Assembly (NCBI GenBank): GCA_027943335.1
Contig: BSBK01008425.1
Coordinates: 310,001-374,000, forward strand
Source of the DNA: Chamaecyparis obtusa
Lineage: Eukaryota > Streptophyta > Pinopsida > Cupressales > Cupressaceae
Direction: 5' to 3'
DNA: 64,000 nucleotides
The notes beneath the pieces were generated by a model, which was not told the DNA's origin, searched no databases, and worked only from the letters and a program-made list of their open reading frames with translations. How positions within the stretch are numbered: position 1 is the first letter of the stretch; every line of letters starts with the position of its first letter. The translations under genes and the position numbers were made by a program. Positions 12,971-25,848 of this stretch are shown one piece after another.

Positions 12971-15900
12971 CTAAGCAGAATCAGGGAAGGGAATTATTCC
13001 CAGCTTCTCCTTGAGATACTCAAAAGTATCCTTTGATAAAGGCTTTGTGAATATGTCTACTAATTGATCTTTAGTACTCACAAAATCCAACTTAACTTCT
13101 TTTTTTGCTACTTTTTCTCTTAGGAAGTGCTACTTAATCTCTATGTGCTTTGTCTTTGCGTGCATCACAAGATTCGTTGACATGTTGATAGTGCTAGTGT
13201 TATCACAATGAATAACAATAGGATAATCAATTTGAATTCAAAAATCCTTTATCATCTATTTGATCCAAACAATTATAGAATAATTCAAGGCTACTGCAAC
13301 ATACTCTGCTTCTACTATTGACTGAGAAATACAATTCTTCTTCTTGCTTGTCCAAGTGACTAGTCTACCACCAAGAAATACTGCTCCTCTTGATGTACTC
13401 TTTCTATCATCCATGCATCCTGCCTAATCTACATTTGTATATACATAAAGCTCAACATTCTCTAAATTAGGATACCATAGACCATAATCTATAATGCCTT
13501 GCAGATATCTAAATATTCTCTTTACTTCTGTGAGGTGACTTTTTTTAGGCTCTATTGCAAATCTTCCAACTATGCCAACTACATTAGAAATATCAGGTCT
13601 AGTTTGAGTAAGATATATGAGTTTACCAATCATAGACTTGTATAATGTTATATCTACTACTGGAGAATCATCTTGTTTTGTAAGTTTGCATCTTGTTATC
13701 ATAGGTGTACCCACTATCTTGCACTCATCCATCTTGAAATTCTTCAATATCTCTTTCACATATTTGGACTGACTAATGAAAATACCTTTCTCTATTTGCT
13801 GCACATTTAATTCCAAAAAGTATTTGATAGGACCAATCATGCTCATCTCAAAATCACTCTGCATCTCCTTAGTAAATTCTGCATTGAGTTTGTCACTACC
13901 CCCAAAGATAATGCCACCAACAAATATAGCTACAAGAAGTAAAACTTCAGATGTTTCTCTTATGAATAGATTACAATCTGCTACTCCCTTTTTGAATCCA
14001 ATTTTTGTTAGATATCCATCAAGTCTTTCATACCAATCTCTAGGGGCTTTCTTAAGTCCATAGAGGGCTTTCTTCAATCTGCATACCATATCAGGTCTGT
14101 CTGATAAGGTGAATCCTTCTAGCTGCTCAATGTATACTTCTTCCTTTAACTCTCCATTCAAGAATGCTAACTTAACATCCATTTGATAAACTTTGAAGTT
14201 TTTGAATGTTGCATAAGCTAGAAACAACTTGATAGCTTCTAATCTACTCATAGGTGCAAATGTGTCTGAATAATCAATACCTTCTCTTTGTACATATCCC
14301 TTGCATACTAACCTTGCTTTATTTCTTACCACTAAACCATCTTCATTCATCTTGTTTCTGAATATCCACTTTGTTCCAATCACATTCTTATCACTAGGTC
14401 TTGGGACCAGTTCCCAAGTATCATTCTTAATAATTTGATCTAGTTCTTCTTTCATAGCATCATGACAATTTGAATCATTACATGCATCTTCAACACTTAA
14501 AGGTTCAATCTGGAATAGTAAACATACTGCTTCATTGCCTGCTGAACTCTTTGCTTTTAATCTTGTAGTGACTTTGCCACTCTGATCTCCAATGATGTCA
14601 TCCTTAGAGTGATATCTAGATGTAAACTTTGGAACTTTAGGTGATACTATCTCATCTACCTTCTGATTTTCTTCTTCACCTGTTTCAGGGTCATTGAATA
14701 ATACATCAATACTATCAAACATCTCTTCAACAACTATCTCACTAGTGGAAGGACTGGGTTCTTCTTCAATCATAGGTGAATAATCATGATATCTTTCTTG
14801 AACCATAAACTTTTCATCAATCTTAACATGAGCGCTTTGAATGATCTTCAATCTTAAATTAAAACATCTATTAGCTTTTCTTTTAGTACAGTAACCAAGG
14901 AAAATACCTTCTTCACTTCTTGCATCAAACATGCCTATTGCTTCATCCCTCTTGATGTAGCACTTGCTTCCAAAGATTCTGAAGTATTTCACTATGGGAA
15001 CATTACCAAACCATAGCTCATAAGGTTTCTTGTCCGTTCCAAGCCTAAATTGTATTCTATTGATGGTATAGACTATTGTATTGAGCACATCTCTCCAATA
15101 GGTGTGTGCAACTTTTCCTTCAATCATGATAGTGCATGCTATATCAAGGATGATCCTATTCCTTCTCTCTACAATTCCATTCTAATGAGGGTTTCTAGGT
15201 GCACTCAATTGTCTCTTTATGCCATGTTCTTCATAGTACTCATAGAATCTATTAGACGTGAATTCTCCTCCTCTATTCAATCTTAGACACTTTATCTTTA
15301 GTCTAGATTCATTCTCAACCTTAGCTTTGAATATTTTAAACTTCTCAAATGCTTCTGACTTATCTTTTAAGAAGCCAACCCACATCATTCTAGAATAATT
15401 ATCAACAAACAAAATGAAATACCTTTCACCATAGTATGATCTTGTTTGAGTTGGTCCACATTGGTCTATATGAATCAGATCCAACTTGTTCTTTGCTGAA
15501 TTGTGCTTGCTTCTGAATGAATTCCTCATATGCTTTCCGATCAAACATTCTCTACAAATAGTATCAACTAGTTTTTCTATGCTAGGTATATCTCTTACTA
15601 ACTTTACATTTCTTATCTTTACTATGTTATCAAAATTGATATGACATAGTCTTTTATGCCATAGCCAATTGTCATCTACTTCATCAACAAAACAACTTGC
15701 TTTTGAATTGAGTTGGAAAAAATTACCTTTAGTCTTTGAGCCTAATGCAATCATTACACCATCATTGTTGTTAATGACACACTTGTTGTCTTTGAACTCC
15801 AATCTATAACCTTTTTCAAGCAACTGCCCAACACTAAGAAGGTTATGCTGCAAACCATCTACATAAAGAACATCATTAGTGTTGTTCTTTCCATCCAATG

Positions 15901-17074
15901 TGATAGATCCTCTACCAATGATAGGTTTATGAGTCTTATCTCCAAATCTAACCATTCCACCTTTTTATTGGTCTAGATAAACAAATCTATCTTTATCACT
16001 TGTCATGTGATGTGAACAACCACTATCTATAATCCAGTTTGTCCTTATGTCTTCTTGTGAAATCAATGCTATCTCTTGTTCCTTTTTCTCATCTTCACAA
16101 TCCATCTCATCATACATCTTCTCCATAATATCAATGAATCCAATTTCATCTTCAACTGAATCATCATCAGAAACTCCATCACCAACATAGTAACATTCTT
16201 TTGTATACTTAGGCTTGTAGTTAGTACTGAATTTCTTAACTCTTGTAGGACACTTAGATGCAAAGTGACCAATCTTATTACATGAGAAACATTTGAATGG
16301 TAATTGACCTTCATAATTTCCTTTTCCTTTTCTTTCTTTCTTAGAAACCATAGTAGTAATATCATGTATCTCTTCATTTTCATCATCCAAATTACTAGAA
16401 GTGTTTAAAGATTTCTTACCATGGATTGATGCTTTGAAGGCTATCTCACTTTTAGGCTCTGTCTTCAATCTTGAAATCTCAAAAGCTAAAATTTTTCTGA
16501 TCAAGGTCTCTCTCTTGAAATTTTTTGTAAGCTACATGGTGTCATCAAGGATGTTGATATTGTTTTCATACTCTGCTATAAGAGTATTCATCAACTTATT
16601 CATAATGTATTCCTCCGAGATCTCTCCACCATTATTCCTGATTCTAGCAACTGCTTCATTAATCCTTTGGTTGTAAGCTCTGATGTTTTATTTAAGTAGC
16701 ATCTCTAATGCATTGTATTTTTTCTTCCATGTCTTTCTGTGTGCATTCTCTTGTTGTGTATCTTGTTCAAACATGTCTTCTAGGTGCTTCCATATCTTGT
16801 AGGTTGTGTCTATTTTCTATAACTCTAAAAAATCACTATCAGATAAGGCGCTGATAAGGGATTCTTTGGCTATTGAATTCTAATGGAACAAATCCTTTTT
16901 CTTGCTAGTAGCATCATCCTTTGCAAGATCTTCTAGAGAGGGGATCTTAGTTTCTTTGATAGCCACTTTAAAAACTTCAAATAAAATGCATTGAAAATGT
17001 GTCACCATCTTGTTCTTCCAATCAGGATAGTTCTCTCCATCAAACTTAGGACTGTCTTTTCTAAAGAATTCCAT
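12971..17074 (-). pseudogene. Copia-A gag-pol polyprotein, inactivated
   Basis: The start ATG at 17074 opens MEFFRKDSPKFDGENYPDWK, the usual copia gag opening. In order: CCHC knuckle CFSCNKIGHFASKC (near 16270), protease IIDSGCSHH (near 16030), the integrase zinc region (HKRLCH...CRECLIGKH), the integrase core, RT and RNase H. Products would assemble particles, reverse-transcribe and integrate the element. Damage: stop codons, including one just before the NGIVER integrase motif; the second integrase Asp appears changed (CLRLNRGGEF, where Copia-B has SDRGGEF); and the RT motif reads FVGG near 13915 instead of FVDD, removing both catalytic Asp residues. The protein is therefore dead even apart from the stops. 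The frame ends at TAG 12971-12973. The longest open part, 13424-15127 (567 codons), covers late integrase to early RNase H. Confidence 0.95.
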
Positions 17075-17108
17075 CTGATCAACCTCAAGCTATTAAAATT
17101 TCTCTCCG

Positions 17109-17131
17109 AGGCACTTGGATCTGATACCAAT
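17109..17131 (-). other. Primer-binding site of Copia-A
   Basis: On the element strand TGGTATCAGATCC follows the 5' LTR after two bases. It matches the initiator-Met tRNA type with one change from the common TGGTATCAGAGC. Confidence 0.85.
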
Positions 17132-18444
17132 TGTTAGGAATAGTCCCAAGAGATAACTGAGAGGGGGGGGGGGGGGTGAATAAGTTATCTACAAGTTTCA
17201 ATTCTTTATCCAATTAAGTGTACTTAAACTTTAAGCATAAACATAATGAAATAATACTTGAACACAATGCCAATATTTTGGTTATGGGGAAACCCAAATA
17301 GGTAAAAACCCCAGTGGGAATTAACACCCACTAATAAACTACACTAGTTTATAATGATCCTTGTTAGAAGATCTTACAACCCTATTAGGAGTTGATCTTT
17401 ACAATGCAATAAGTACAATGACCTGGTCAAAGGTTAGACCCTGTTAGGAGTCCTTTATGATTGACCCTATTAGGGGTGAGGACACATTGTTTGAGAGCTC
17501 ACTGCTCAAAGGGGTGAAGGCTACAACCTTAGGAATAAATAAAACACACTATATCTAGATCTTGGTGAATTGTGAGGTAGACCTACTATCTTGATCAGTT
17601 CCAATGAATGACACACTCTATCTTTTCTATCACATAAACCTCTTCTTGATGACACACTACTTCACACTCTCTGCTCTGCTCTAATCTTTCATCTCCATGT
17701 CATACTTCTAACGATCACAAATGACTGAGTATAAGTATCTTTCCTCTAAATGATATAATCAAGTCAGCCTATTAGAACCACCTTGAAATCATATTAGAGA
17801 AATAATAACACTCTCCAATAAAATCTCTTTTGGATCTACTAAGCATGAAACACAACTTGGGACCTGTCCATATTACTAAGTGTAGACTCATGCTACATAC
17901 TATCGGCTCTACCAAATTAATTGATACTTTCTCCTCAATCTGAATTACATCATGCACTCTTAACCAAACCTTCTTAACTCTTATCTAATCACTAATCCAA
18001 GGATGCATACCAAAATGATAGGTGAAACTCCTGTACCAATATAATCTCTGTCGGCTCTTCTGGATGAACACAGGAAACTATAACTTGTGAATAGTGACTA
18101 TATAACTTCACTAATACTGCACATCAGACTCTGTGTCCATGAATGGAGAAAAAGTAACATGTCTCCATCACATATCCAAAGGTGCAAGGCTCCATGATAA
18201 CTATATGAACAATCACTCACATAACATTGCCTGTAACTCTGTTAGGAACACTACTGACACAAGCTGCTACATAACTATATGTACTAACAGTTAACCTCTG
18301 CATCTATTATATCATGTTGATAACATGTCCATGCTACATATAATAAAATCTTACCACATAAGTCTTCCATGCATGCTACTTACCATATGTTGTCACCAAT
18401 GAAAAACATATAGTCAACACTAGCTTGCTGGAAAATATCCAACA
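17132..18444 (-). repeat. 5' LTR of Copia-A
   Basis: 1313 bp, with a 14-base G run at 17163-17176. It is followed by the target duplication ctcct, then 41 bp of Copia-G sequence, then the target duplication and 5' LTR of Copia-B. Confidence 0.95.
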
Positions 18445-18495
18445 CTCCTATGCTCTCCAAAGGCTTGATCTTGAATGCAATATTGAAGATAATAG
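18445..18495 (-). other. 51-bp sliver of Copia-G between two insertions
   Basis: It carries the Copia-A target duplication (18445-18449) and the Copia-B one (18491-18495). Between them is open sequence, on the minus strand, leading towards the Copia-G extra ORF. Confidence 0.85.
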
Positions 18496-19800
18496 TGTTG
18501 GAGATTTTCCAGCAAGCCAGTGTTGACTGTATGTTTATCATTGAAGACAACATATGGTAAGAAGCATGAGTGGAAGACTTATGTAGTAAGATTTGAGTAT
18601 GTGTAGCATGGAAATGTTATCAGCATGATATCATGGATGTAGAAGATAACTATTAGTAAAGACATTTATGTAGCAGCTTGTGTCAGTAGTGTTCCTAACA
18701 AAGTTACACACAATGTTTTGTGAGTGATTGTCTGTACATTCATCATGGAGCCTTGCGGCTTTGGATATGTGATGAAGACATATTAGTGATGTTACAATCA
18801 TGGATGCAGAGTCTGATGATCAATAGAAGTGAAGTTATGCAGTTGCTATTCACCAATAACAATTTCCCATGTTTATTCAAAAGAGTCGACATAGATTATA
18901 TTAGTTTGGGAGTTGCACCTATCATTACAGTATGTGCCCTTGGATTAGTGATTGGAGAAGAGTTAAAAATGTTTGGTTAAGAGCACATGATGCAATTTAG
19001 TTTGAGGAGAAAGCTTTAGTTAATTTGGAAGATCCGACAGTGTGTAGTGTGCATCTACATTTATTAATATTGGATAGGTCCCAGATTGTGTTGCGTGCTT
19101 AGTAGAGCTGACATAAGTATTATTGAATGTGTTATGGTTTCTCTTATATGATTTCAAGGTGGTTCTAATAGGCTAAATTGATTATATCATTTGGAGGAAA
19201 GATATTTATAGGCAGTCATTTGTGATTGCCAAGGTATGGTTCAAAGTTGATTGTGAAGAGTAGAACATATAGTGTGAAGTGTTGAGCCATCAACAGAAGG
19301 TCTATGTGATCAAGTAAATAGTTTATGCTATACATTGGAATTGATCCTGATAGGAGGTCAAAGTGTAGCTCACCAAGATCTAGATATAGTGTGTATCTAT
19401 TATTTAGAAGGTTGTAGCCTTCACCACTTTGAGCAGTGTGCTCTCAGACAATTCATCCTCACCCCTAACAGGGTTAATTGTAAAAGACTCCTAACAGGGT
19501 CTGACCCTTGACCAAGTCACTATACTAAATGCATTGTAAAGACAACTCCTAATAGGGTTAAGGATCTTCTAATAAGGATCATAATACACTAGTGTAGATT
19601 ATTAGTGGGTGTCAATTCCCACTGGGGTTTTTACCTATTTGGGTTTCCTCATAACCAAAATATTGGTGTTGTGTTCAAGTGTTCTTTCATTGTGTTTATG
19701 CTTTATGTTTAAGTATACTTAATTGGATAAAGAATTGAAAATTGTAGATAACTGATTCAACCTCCCCCCTCTCAGTTATGTCTTGGGACTATTCCTAACA
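18496..19800 (+). repeat. 5' LTR of Copia-B
   Basis: 1305 bp, tgttggagattttcc...attcctaaca. The C run seen near the 3' end of sister LTRs is interrupted here (cctcccccct at 19761-19770). Confidence 0.95.
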
Positions 19801-19801
19801 A

Positions 19802-19816
19802 TTAGTATCAGAGCCA
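19802..19816 (+). other. Primer-binding site of Copia-B
   Basis: ttagtatcagagcc directly follows the LTR. It is the initiator-Met type with one change (A for G) in the first TGG. Confidence 0.8.
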
Positions 19817-19857
19817 AGTGCCTCAGAGAGAAAGTTTAACAACTTGAGGTTGATCAA

Positions 19858-22800
19858 ATGACATTGTTTAGAAAAGATAGTCCTAAGTTTGATGGAGAAA
19901 ATTATCTTGATTGGAAGAACAAGATTATGACACATTTGTAGTGCATTTATTTTGAAGTTTTTGAAGTGGCTATCAAAGAAGTTCAGATCCCCTCTCTATC
20001 AAATCTTGCAAAGGATGATGCTACTAGAAAGCAAAAGGATTTGTTCCATCAAAATGCAATAGAAAAGGAAGCCCTTATCAACACCCTATCTGATAGTGAG
20101 TTTTCAGAGATAAAGAAAGTAGACAACCTACAAGATATGGAAGCACCTAGAAGACATCTTTGAAGGAGATAAATAAGAAAAGAATGCATGTAGAAAGACG
20201 TAGAAGAAAAAGTACAATACATTGGAGATGCTACCTGAAGAGAATATAAGAGCCTACAATCAAAGGATTAATGAAGTAGTTGCTAGAATCAGAAACAATG
20301 GTGGAGAAATTTTAGAAGAAGACATCATGGATAAACTGATGACTACATTGACACCAAAATATGAGAGAAAGATAAACATCCTTGATGAGACTATGCAATT
20401 TTTAGAAAACTTCAAAAGAGAAACTTTAATCTGCAAGATTTTTGCATTTGAGATATGAAGTTTGAAGATAGAGCCTAAAAGTGAGACAACCTTCAAAGCT
20501 TCAGTCCATGGTAAGAAATCCTTGAACACCTCTGGTAATTTTGATGATGATGATGAAGAAAAATCTCTAGATGATTTCATTGCTATGATTGCTAAAAGAG
20601 AAAAGAAAGGAAAAGGAAAATTTGAAGGTCAATTACCATTCAAATGCTTTTCATGTAATAATATTGGTCACTTTGCATCTAAGTGTCCTACAAGACTTGA
20701 AAAGTTCAAGAATAACTACAAGCCTAAGTATACAAAGGAATGCTACTATTTTAGAGATGGAGTATCAGATGAAGAATCAGTAGAAGAGGAAATTGGATTC
20801 ATTTCTCTTGAAGATGAAAATAATTCACAAGAGTTAGCACTAATTTTACAAGCTGACATAAGGACATATTGGATCATTGACAGTGGTTTTTCACATCACA
20901 TGATGGGAGACAAAGATAGATTTTTTCATTTGGACAAATACAAAGGAGGCATGGTTAGATTTGGAGATAACACTCCTAAACCCATCATTGGTAGAGGAGC
21001 CATCACCTTGGATGGAAAGAATAGCACTGATGATGTTCTTTATGTTGATGGTTTGAAACATAACCTACTAAGTGTTGGACTGTTACTTGACAAAGGTTAC
21101 AGTTTGGAGTTCAATTGAAAAAAGTACATCATTAAAAAATAAAGAAGGAGAAATGATTACATCAAGATCAAAGACTAAAGGTAATGTTTTTGAGCTAAAT
21201 CCAGAAGCAAGTTGTTTTGTTACTAAAGTAGATGATAGTTGGCTATGGCACAAAAGACTATGTCATATCAATTTTGATAGCATAGTAAAGATCAGTAATG
21301 TTAAGGCAGTAAGAGACCTACCTAGCATAGCAAAGCCGGTTGATAATATTTGAAGAGAATGTGTGATGGGAAAGCATGTGAGAAATTCATTAAGAAGCAA
21401 GCATAATTCAGCAAAGAACAATTTGGATCTGATTCATACAGACCTATGTGGACCAAATCAAACAAGATCATACTATGGTGAAAGGTATTTCATTTTTTTT
21501 GTAGATGATTATTCTAGAATGATGTGGGTTGCATTCTTGAAAGATAATCTGAAGCATTTGAGAAGTTCAAAATATTCAAAGCTAAAGTTGAGAATGAATC
21601 TGGACTAAAGATAAAATGTCTAAGATCAGATAGAGGAGGAGAATTCACCTCTGATAGATTCTATGAGTACTGCAAAGAGAATGGCATAAAGAGATAGTTG
21701 AGTGCACCTAGAACCCCTCAGCAAAATGGGATTGTAGAGAGAAGGGATAGGATCATCCTTGATAAAACATGCACCATCATGATTGAAGGAAAAGTTTCTC
21801 ACACCTATTGGAGAGATGCGGTCAATACAACAGTCTATACAATCAATAGAATACAATTAAGGCCTAGTGCAGACAAAACACCTTATGAGCTATGGTTTGG
21901 TAATGTTCCCATAGTAAAATACTTCAAAATATTTGGAAGCAAGTGCTACATCAAGAGGGATGAAGCAATAGGCAAGTTTGATGCAAGAAGTGATGAAGGT
22001 ATTTTTCTTGGTTACTCTACTAAAAGTAAAGCTTATAGATGTTTTAACTTAAGATTGAAGAAGATCATTGAAAGTTCTCATGTTAAGATTGATGAAAAGT
22101 TTATGGTTAAGGAAAGATATCATGATTACTCACCTATGATTGAAGAAGAACCCAGACCTTCCACTAGCAAGATAGTTGTTGAAGAGATGTTTGATAGTAT
22201 TTATGTATTGTTCAATGACCCTAAAATAAGTGAAGAAGAAACTTAGAAGGAAGATGAGTCAGTATCACCTAAACTTCCAAAGTATACATCTAGATATCAC
22301 TCTAAGGATGACATCATTGGAGATCAAAGCGGAAAAGTCACAACTAGATCAAAAGAAAATAATTCAAAAAGAAATGAGGTGGTATGTTTACTATCTTAGA
22401 TTGAACCTTTAAGTGTTGAAGATAAATATAATGATTTAGATTGGCATGGTGCTATGAAAGAAGATCTAGATTAGATTATCAAGAATGATACTTGGCAACT
22501 GGTCCCAAGACCTAGTGATAAGAATGTGATTGGAACAAAGTGGATATTTAGAAACAAGATGAATGAAGATGGTATAGTATTAAGGAATAAAGAAAGGTTA
22601 GTATGTAAGGGATATGCACAAAGAGAAGGTATTGATTATTCAGACACATTTGCACCAGTGAGTAGATTAGAAGCCACTAAGTTATTTTTAGCTTTTGCAA
22701 CATTCAAAAACTTCAAAGTTTATCAGATGGATGTTAAGTCAACATTTTTGAATGGAGAGCTAAAGGAAGAAGTATACATTGAGTAGCCAGAAGGATTCAC

Positions 22801-23938
22801 CTTATGAGACAAACCTGATATGGTATGCAGATTGAAGAAATCCCTCTATGGACTTAAGAAAGCCCCTAGACCATGGTATGAGAGACTTGATGAATATCTA
22901 ACAAAAATTGGATTCAAGAAAGGAGCAGTAGATTGTAATCTATTCATAAGAGAGACATCTAAAGGTCTACTACTTATAGTTATATTTGTTGATGACATTA
23001 TCTTTGGGGGTAATGACAAACTTAGTGCAAAATTTTCTAAGGAGAAGTAGAGTGAGTTTGAGATGAGAATGATTGGACCTATCAAATACTTCTTGGGATT
23101 AAATGTACAATAGACAGAGAAAGGTATTTTCATTAAGCAGTCCAAATATGTGAAAGAGATATTGAAGAAGTTCAAGATGGATGATTGCAAGCCAGTAGGT
23201 ACACCTATGATAAATGAATGCAAGCTTACAAAAGAAGATGATTCCCAAGTAGTAGATACAACATTATACAAATCTATGATTGGTAAACTCATATATCTTA
23301 CCCAAACTAGACTAGACATTTCCAATGTAGTTGGTATTGTTGGAAGATTTGCAGCAGAGCCTAAACAAAGTCACCTCATGGCAGTAAAAAGAATATTCAG
23401 ATATTTGCAGGGCACTATAGATTATGGTCTATGGTATCCTAACTTAGAGAATGTTGAGCTTCATGTTTATATAGATGTTGATTGGGAAGGATGCGTTGAT
23501 GATAGAAAGAGTACATTAGGTGGAGCAGTGTTTCTAGGTGACAAACTTGTCACTTGGACAAGCAAGAAGTAAAATTGTATTTCTCAGTCAACAGTAGAAG
23601 AAAAGTTTGTTGCAGCAGTCCTGAATTATTCTACAATTGTTTGGATCAAGAAAATGACAAAGGACTTTGGTATTCAGATTGATTATCCTATTGCTATTCA
23701 TTGTGATAATACTAGCACTATCAACATGTCAAAGAATCCTATGATGCATGCAAAGATAAAGCACATAGAGATTAAGTATCACTTCTTAAGAGAGAAAGTG
23801 GTAGAGAAAGAAGTCAAATTGGATTATGTGAGTACAAAGGAACAACTAGCAGATATATTCACAAAGCCTTTGCCAAAGGATACTTTTGAGTATCTGAGGG
23901 AGAAGCTGGGAGTAATTCCCTTCCCTGATTCTACTTAG
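19858..23938 (+). pseudogene. Copia-B gag-pol polyprotein, interrupted by stops
   Basis: ATG 19858 starts a protein closely matching Copia-A gag. Visible domains: gag (19858-20460), CCHC knuckle CFSCNNIGHFASKC (near 20650), protease IIDSGFSHH (near 20880), integrase zinc region LWHKRLCHINF (near 21245), integrase core with SDRGGEF and NGIVERRDR (21640-21750), RT from 22500 with an intact FVDD motif near 22985, and RNase H to 23938 (HCDNTSTINMSKNP near 23700; ADIFTKPLPKD near 23860). Stops break it repeatedly, many being TAG where the family has Gln, for example at 19939-19941. Frame changes also occur. Catalytic residues are better kept than in Copia-A, but no full protein can be made. Confidence 0.95.
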
Positions 23939-24297
23939 AAGAAAGAAGAAAGAACATCAGTCCTTAGGGACTGATGGATGGTTGACTACTCTACTTCGGG
24001 ATTAGTACTGATGCTTAAATGAGTTGGTGCCCTTTTCCATTGATTTCAAAGGGGGAGTAATATATAGTCATGAAAAAAAAAGAAAAGAAGGAGTAATATA
24101 GTAAGGGGGAGTAGTATTCAGTCATGGAAGCAATTCAGTTGAGGAAATGAAGAATATTGAAGAATATTGTAGCAGATGGAGGATCCATCCTTGGGGGAGT
24201 TTTGATGAGGAAATGGAGAATGTTATAAAATAATTTCTCATTTGGATTGGTGGTGTTTTTCATTCCATATGTTGCCATCAATGCCAAAGGGGGAGAT
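23939..24297 (+). other. Copia-B 3' untranslated region and polypurine tract
   Basis: No gene is seen. The tract gccaaagggggagat at 24283-24297 abuts the 3' LTR. Two further 'gggggagtag'-type purine blocks (near 24050 and 24105) precede it. Confidence 0.85.
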
Positions 24298-25609
24298 TGT
24301 TGGAGATTTGCAAACAAGCAAGTGCTGATTGCATGTTTGTCATTGATGACAACATATGGTAAGTAGCATGCATGGAAGACTTATGTAGTAATATTTGAGT
24401 ATGTGTAGCATGGAAATGTTATCAACATGATATCATGGACATAGAGGATAACTGTTAGTACAATCAGTTATGTAGCAGCTTGTGTCAGTAGTGTTCCTAA
24501 CAGAGTTATAGGCAGTGTTCTGTGACTGATTGTCCATACAATCATCATGGAGCCTTGCACCTTTAGATATGTGATGAAGACATGTTAGTGATGTTACAAT
24601 CATGGAAATAGAGTCTAATGATTAGTAGAAGTGAAGTTATGTAGTCGCTATTCACCAATAGTAGTTTCTTACATTTATTCAGAAGAGCCGACAAAGATTA
24701 TATTGGTTCAAGAGTTGCACCTATCATTACGGTATGCACCCTTGGATTAGTGATTGGAGAAGAGTTAAAAATGTTTAGTTAAGAGTGCATGATATAATTT
24801 AGCTTGAGGAGAAAGCTTCAGTTAATTTGGTAGAGCTAACAGTGTGTAGCGTGCGTCTACATTTATTAATATTAGATAGGTCCCAGATTGTGTTGCATGC
24901 TTAGTAGAGCCAACATAAGTATTATTGAATGTGTTATGGTTTCTCTAATATGATTTCAAGGTGTTTCTAATAGGCTGACTTGATTATATCATTTAGAAGA
25001 AAGATATTTGTACACAGTCATTTGTGATTGCTAAGGTATATTTCAGAGTTGATTGTGAAGAGAAAAATAGATAGTGCTAAGTGTTGAGCCATTAGCAGAA
25101 GGTCTATGTGACCAAGTAAAGAGTTTATGCTATACATTGGAACTAATCCAAATAGTAGGTCAAAGCGTAGTTCACCAAGATCTAGATATAGTGTGTATCT
25201 GTTATTCAGAAGGTTGTAGCCTTCACCCCTTTGAGCAATGTGCTCTTGGACAGTGCGTCCTCACCCCTAATAGGGCTAATTATAAAAGACTCATAACAGA
25301 GTCTAACCCTTGACTAGGTCACTATACTAAATGCATTGTAAAGACAAATCTTAACAGGGTTAAGGATCTTCTAACAAGGATCATAATATACTAGTACAAA
25401 TTATTAGTGGGTGTCAATTCCCACCGGGGTTTTTACCTATTTGGGTTTCCCTGTAACCAAAATATTGGTGTTGTGTTCAAGTGTTCTTTCATTATGTTTA
25501 TGCTTTATGTTTAAGTATACTTAATTGGATAAAGAATTGAAACTTGTAGATAATTGATTCAGCCCCCCCCCCCCCCCCTCTTAGTTATCTCTTGGGACTA
25601 TTCCTAACA
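24298..25609 (+). repeat. 3' LTR of Copia-B
   Basis: 1312 bp, matching 18496-19800. A 16-base C run lies at 25563-25578. It is followed by the target duplication aatag. Confidence 0.95.
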
Positions 25610-25614
25610 AATAG

Positions 25615-25848
25615 ATCTATGGTGACTAATAAATCAACTTTCTACAATTAATGCTTGCCGCGTTAACACAGGTTGCAAGAGTGAATTCCAATCTAATTCC
25701 TTGTTGTCAATCAGGTTGTGTGATCTTGCATACTACATCAAATAGTAACCAAATAACTAAAACCAAAGGCGCATACTCTGAGGGTGAGTATACCATCCAC
25801 GCAGGGGTCTAGAGCTTATCTAGCTCCCCCTATGACCATGAGGGTCAT
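25615..25848 (-). other. Copia-G internal spacer after gag
   Basis: It lies between the end of the gag fragment and the Copia-B insertion. No supported gene was found. It follows the fourth knuckle region and shows no protease signature. Confidence 0.6.

Larger units (their letters stand above)
11283..18444 (-). mobile_element. Copia-A: full-length Ty1/copia element
   Basis: LTRs are 11283-12585 and 17132-18444 (TGTTGG...CTAACA on the element strand). The five-base target duplication ctcct is at 11278-11282 and 18445-18449, an exact match. Polypurine tract, primer site and a gag-protease-integrase-RT-RNase H polyprotein in copia order lie between. It belongs to the same family as Copia-B, which lies in the opposite orientation 51 bp away. 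It is inserted in the internal region of Copia-G. Confidence 0.96.
18496..25609 (+). mobile_element. Copia-B: full-length Ty1/copia element
   Basis: LTRs are 18496-19800 and 24298-25609. The exact target duplication aatag is at 18491-18495 and 25610-25614. Primer site at 19802, polyprotein 19858-23938, polypurine tract before 24298. Same family as Copia-A but inverted, so the two 5' LTRs face away from each other. Confidence 0.96.
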
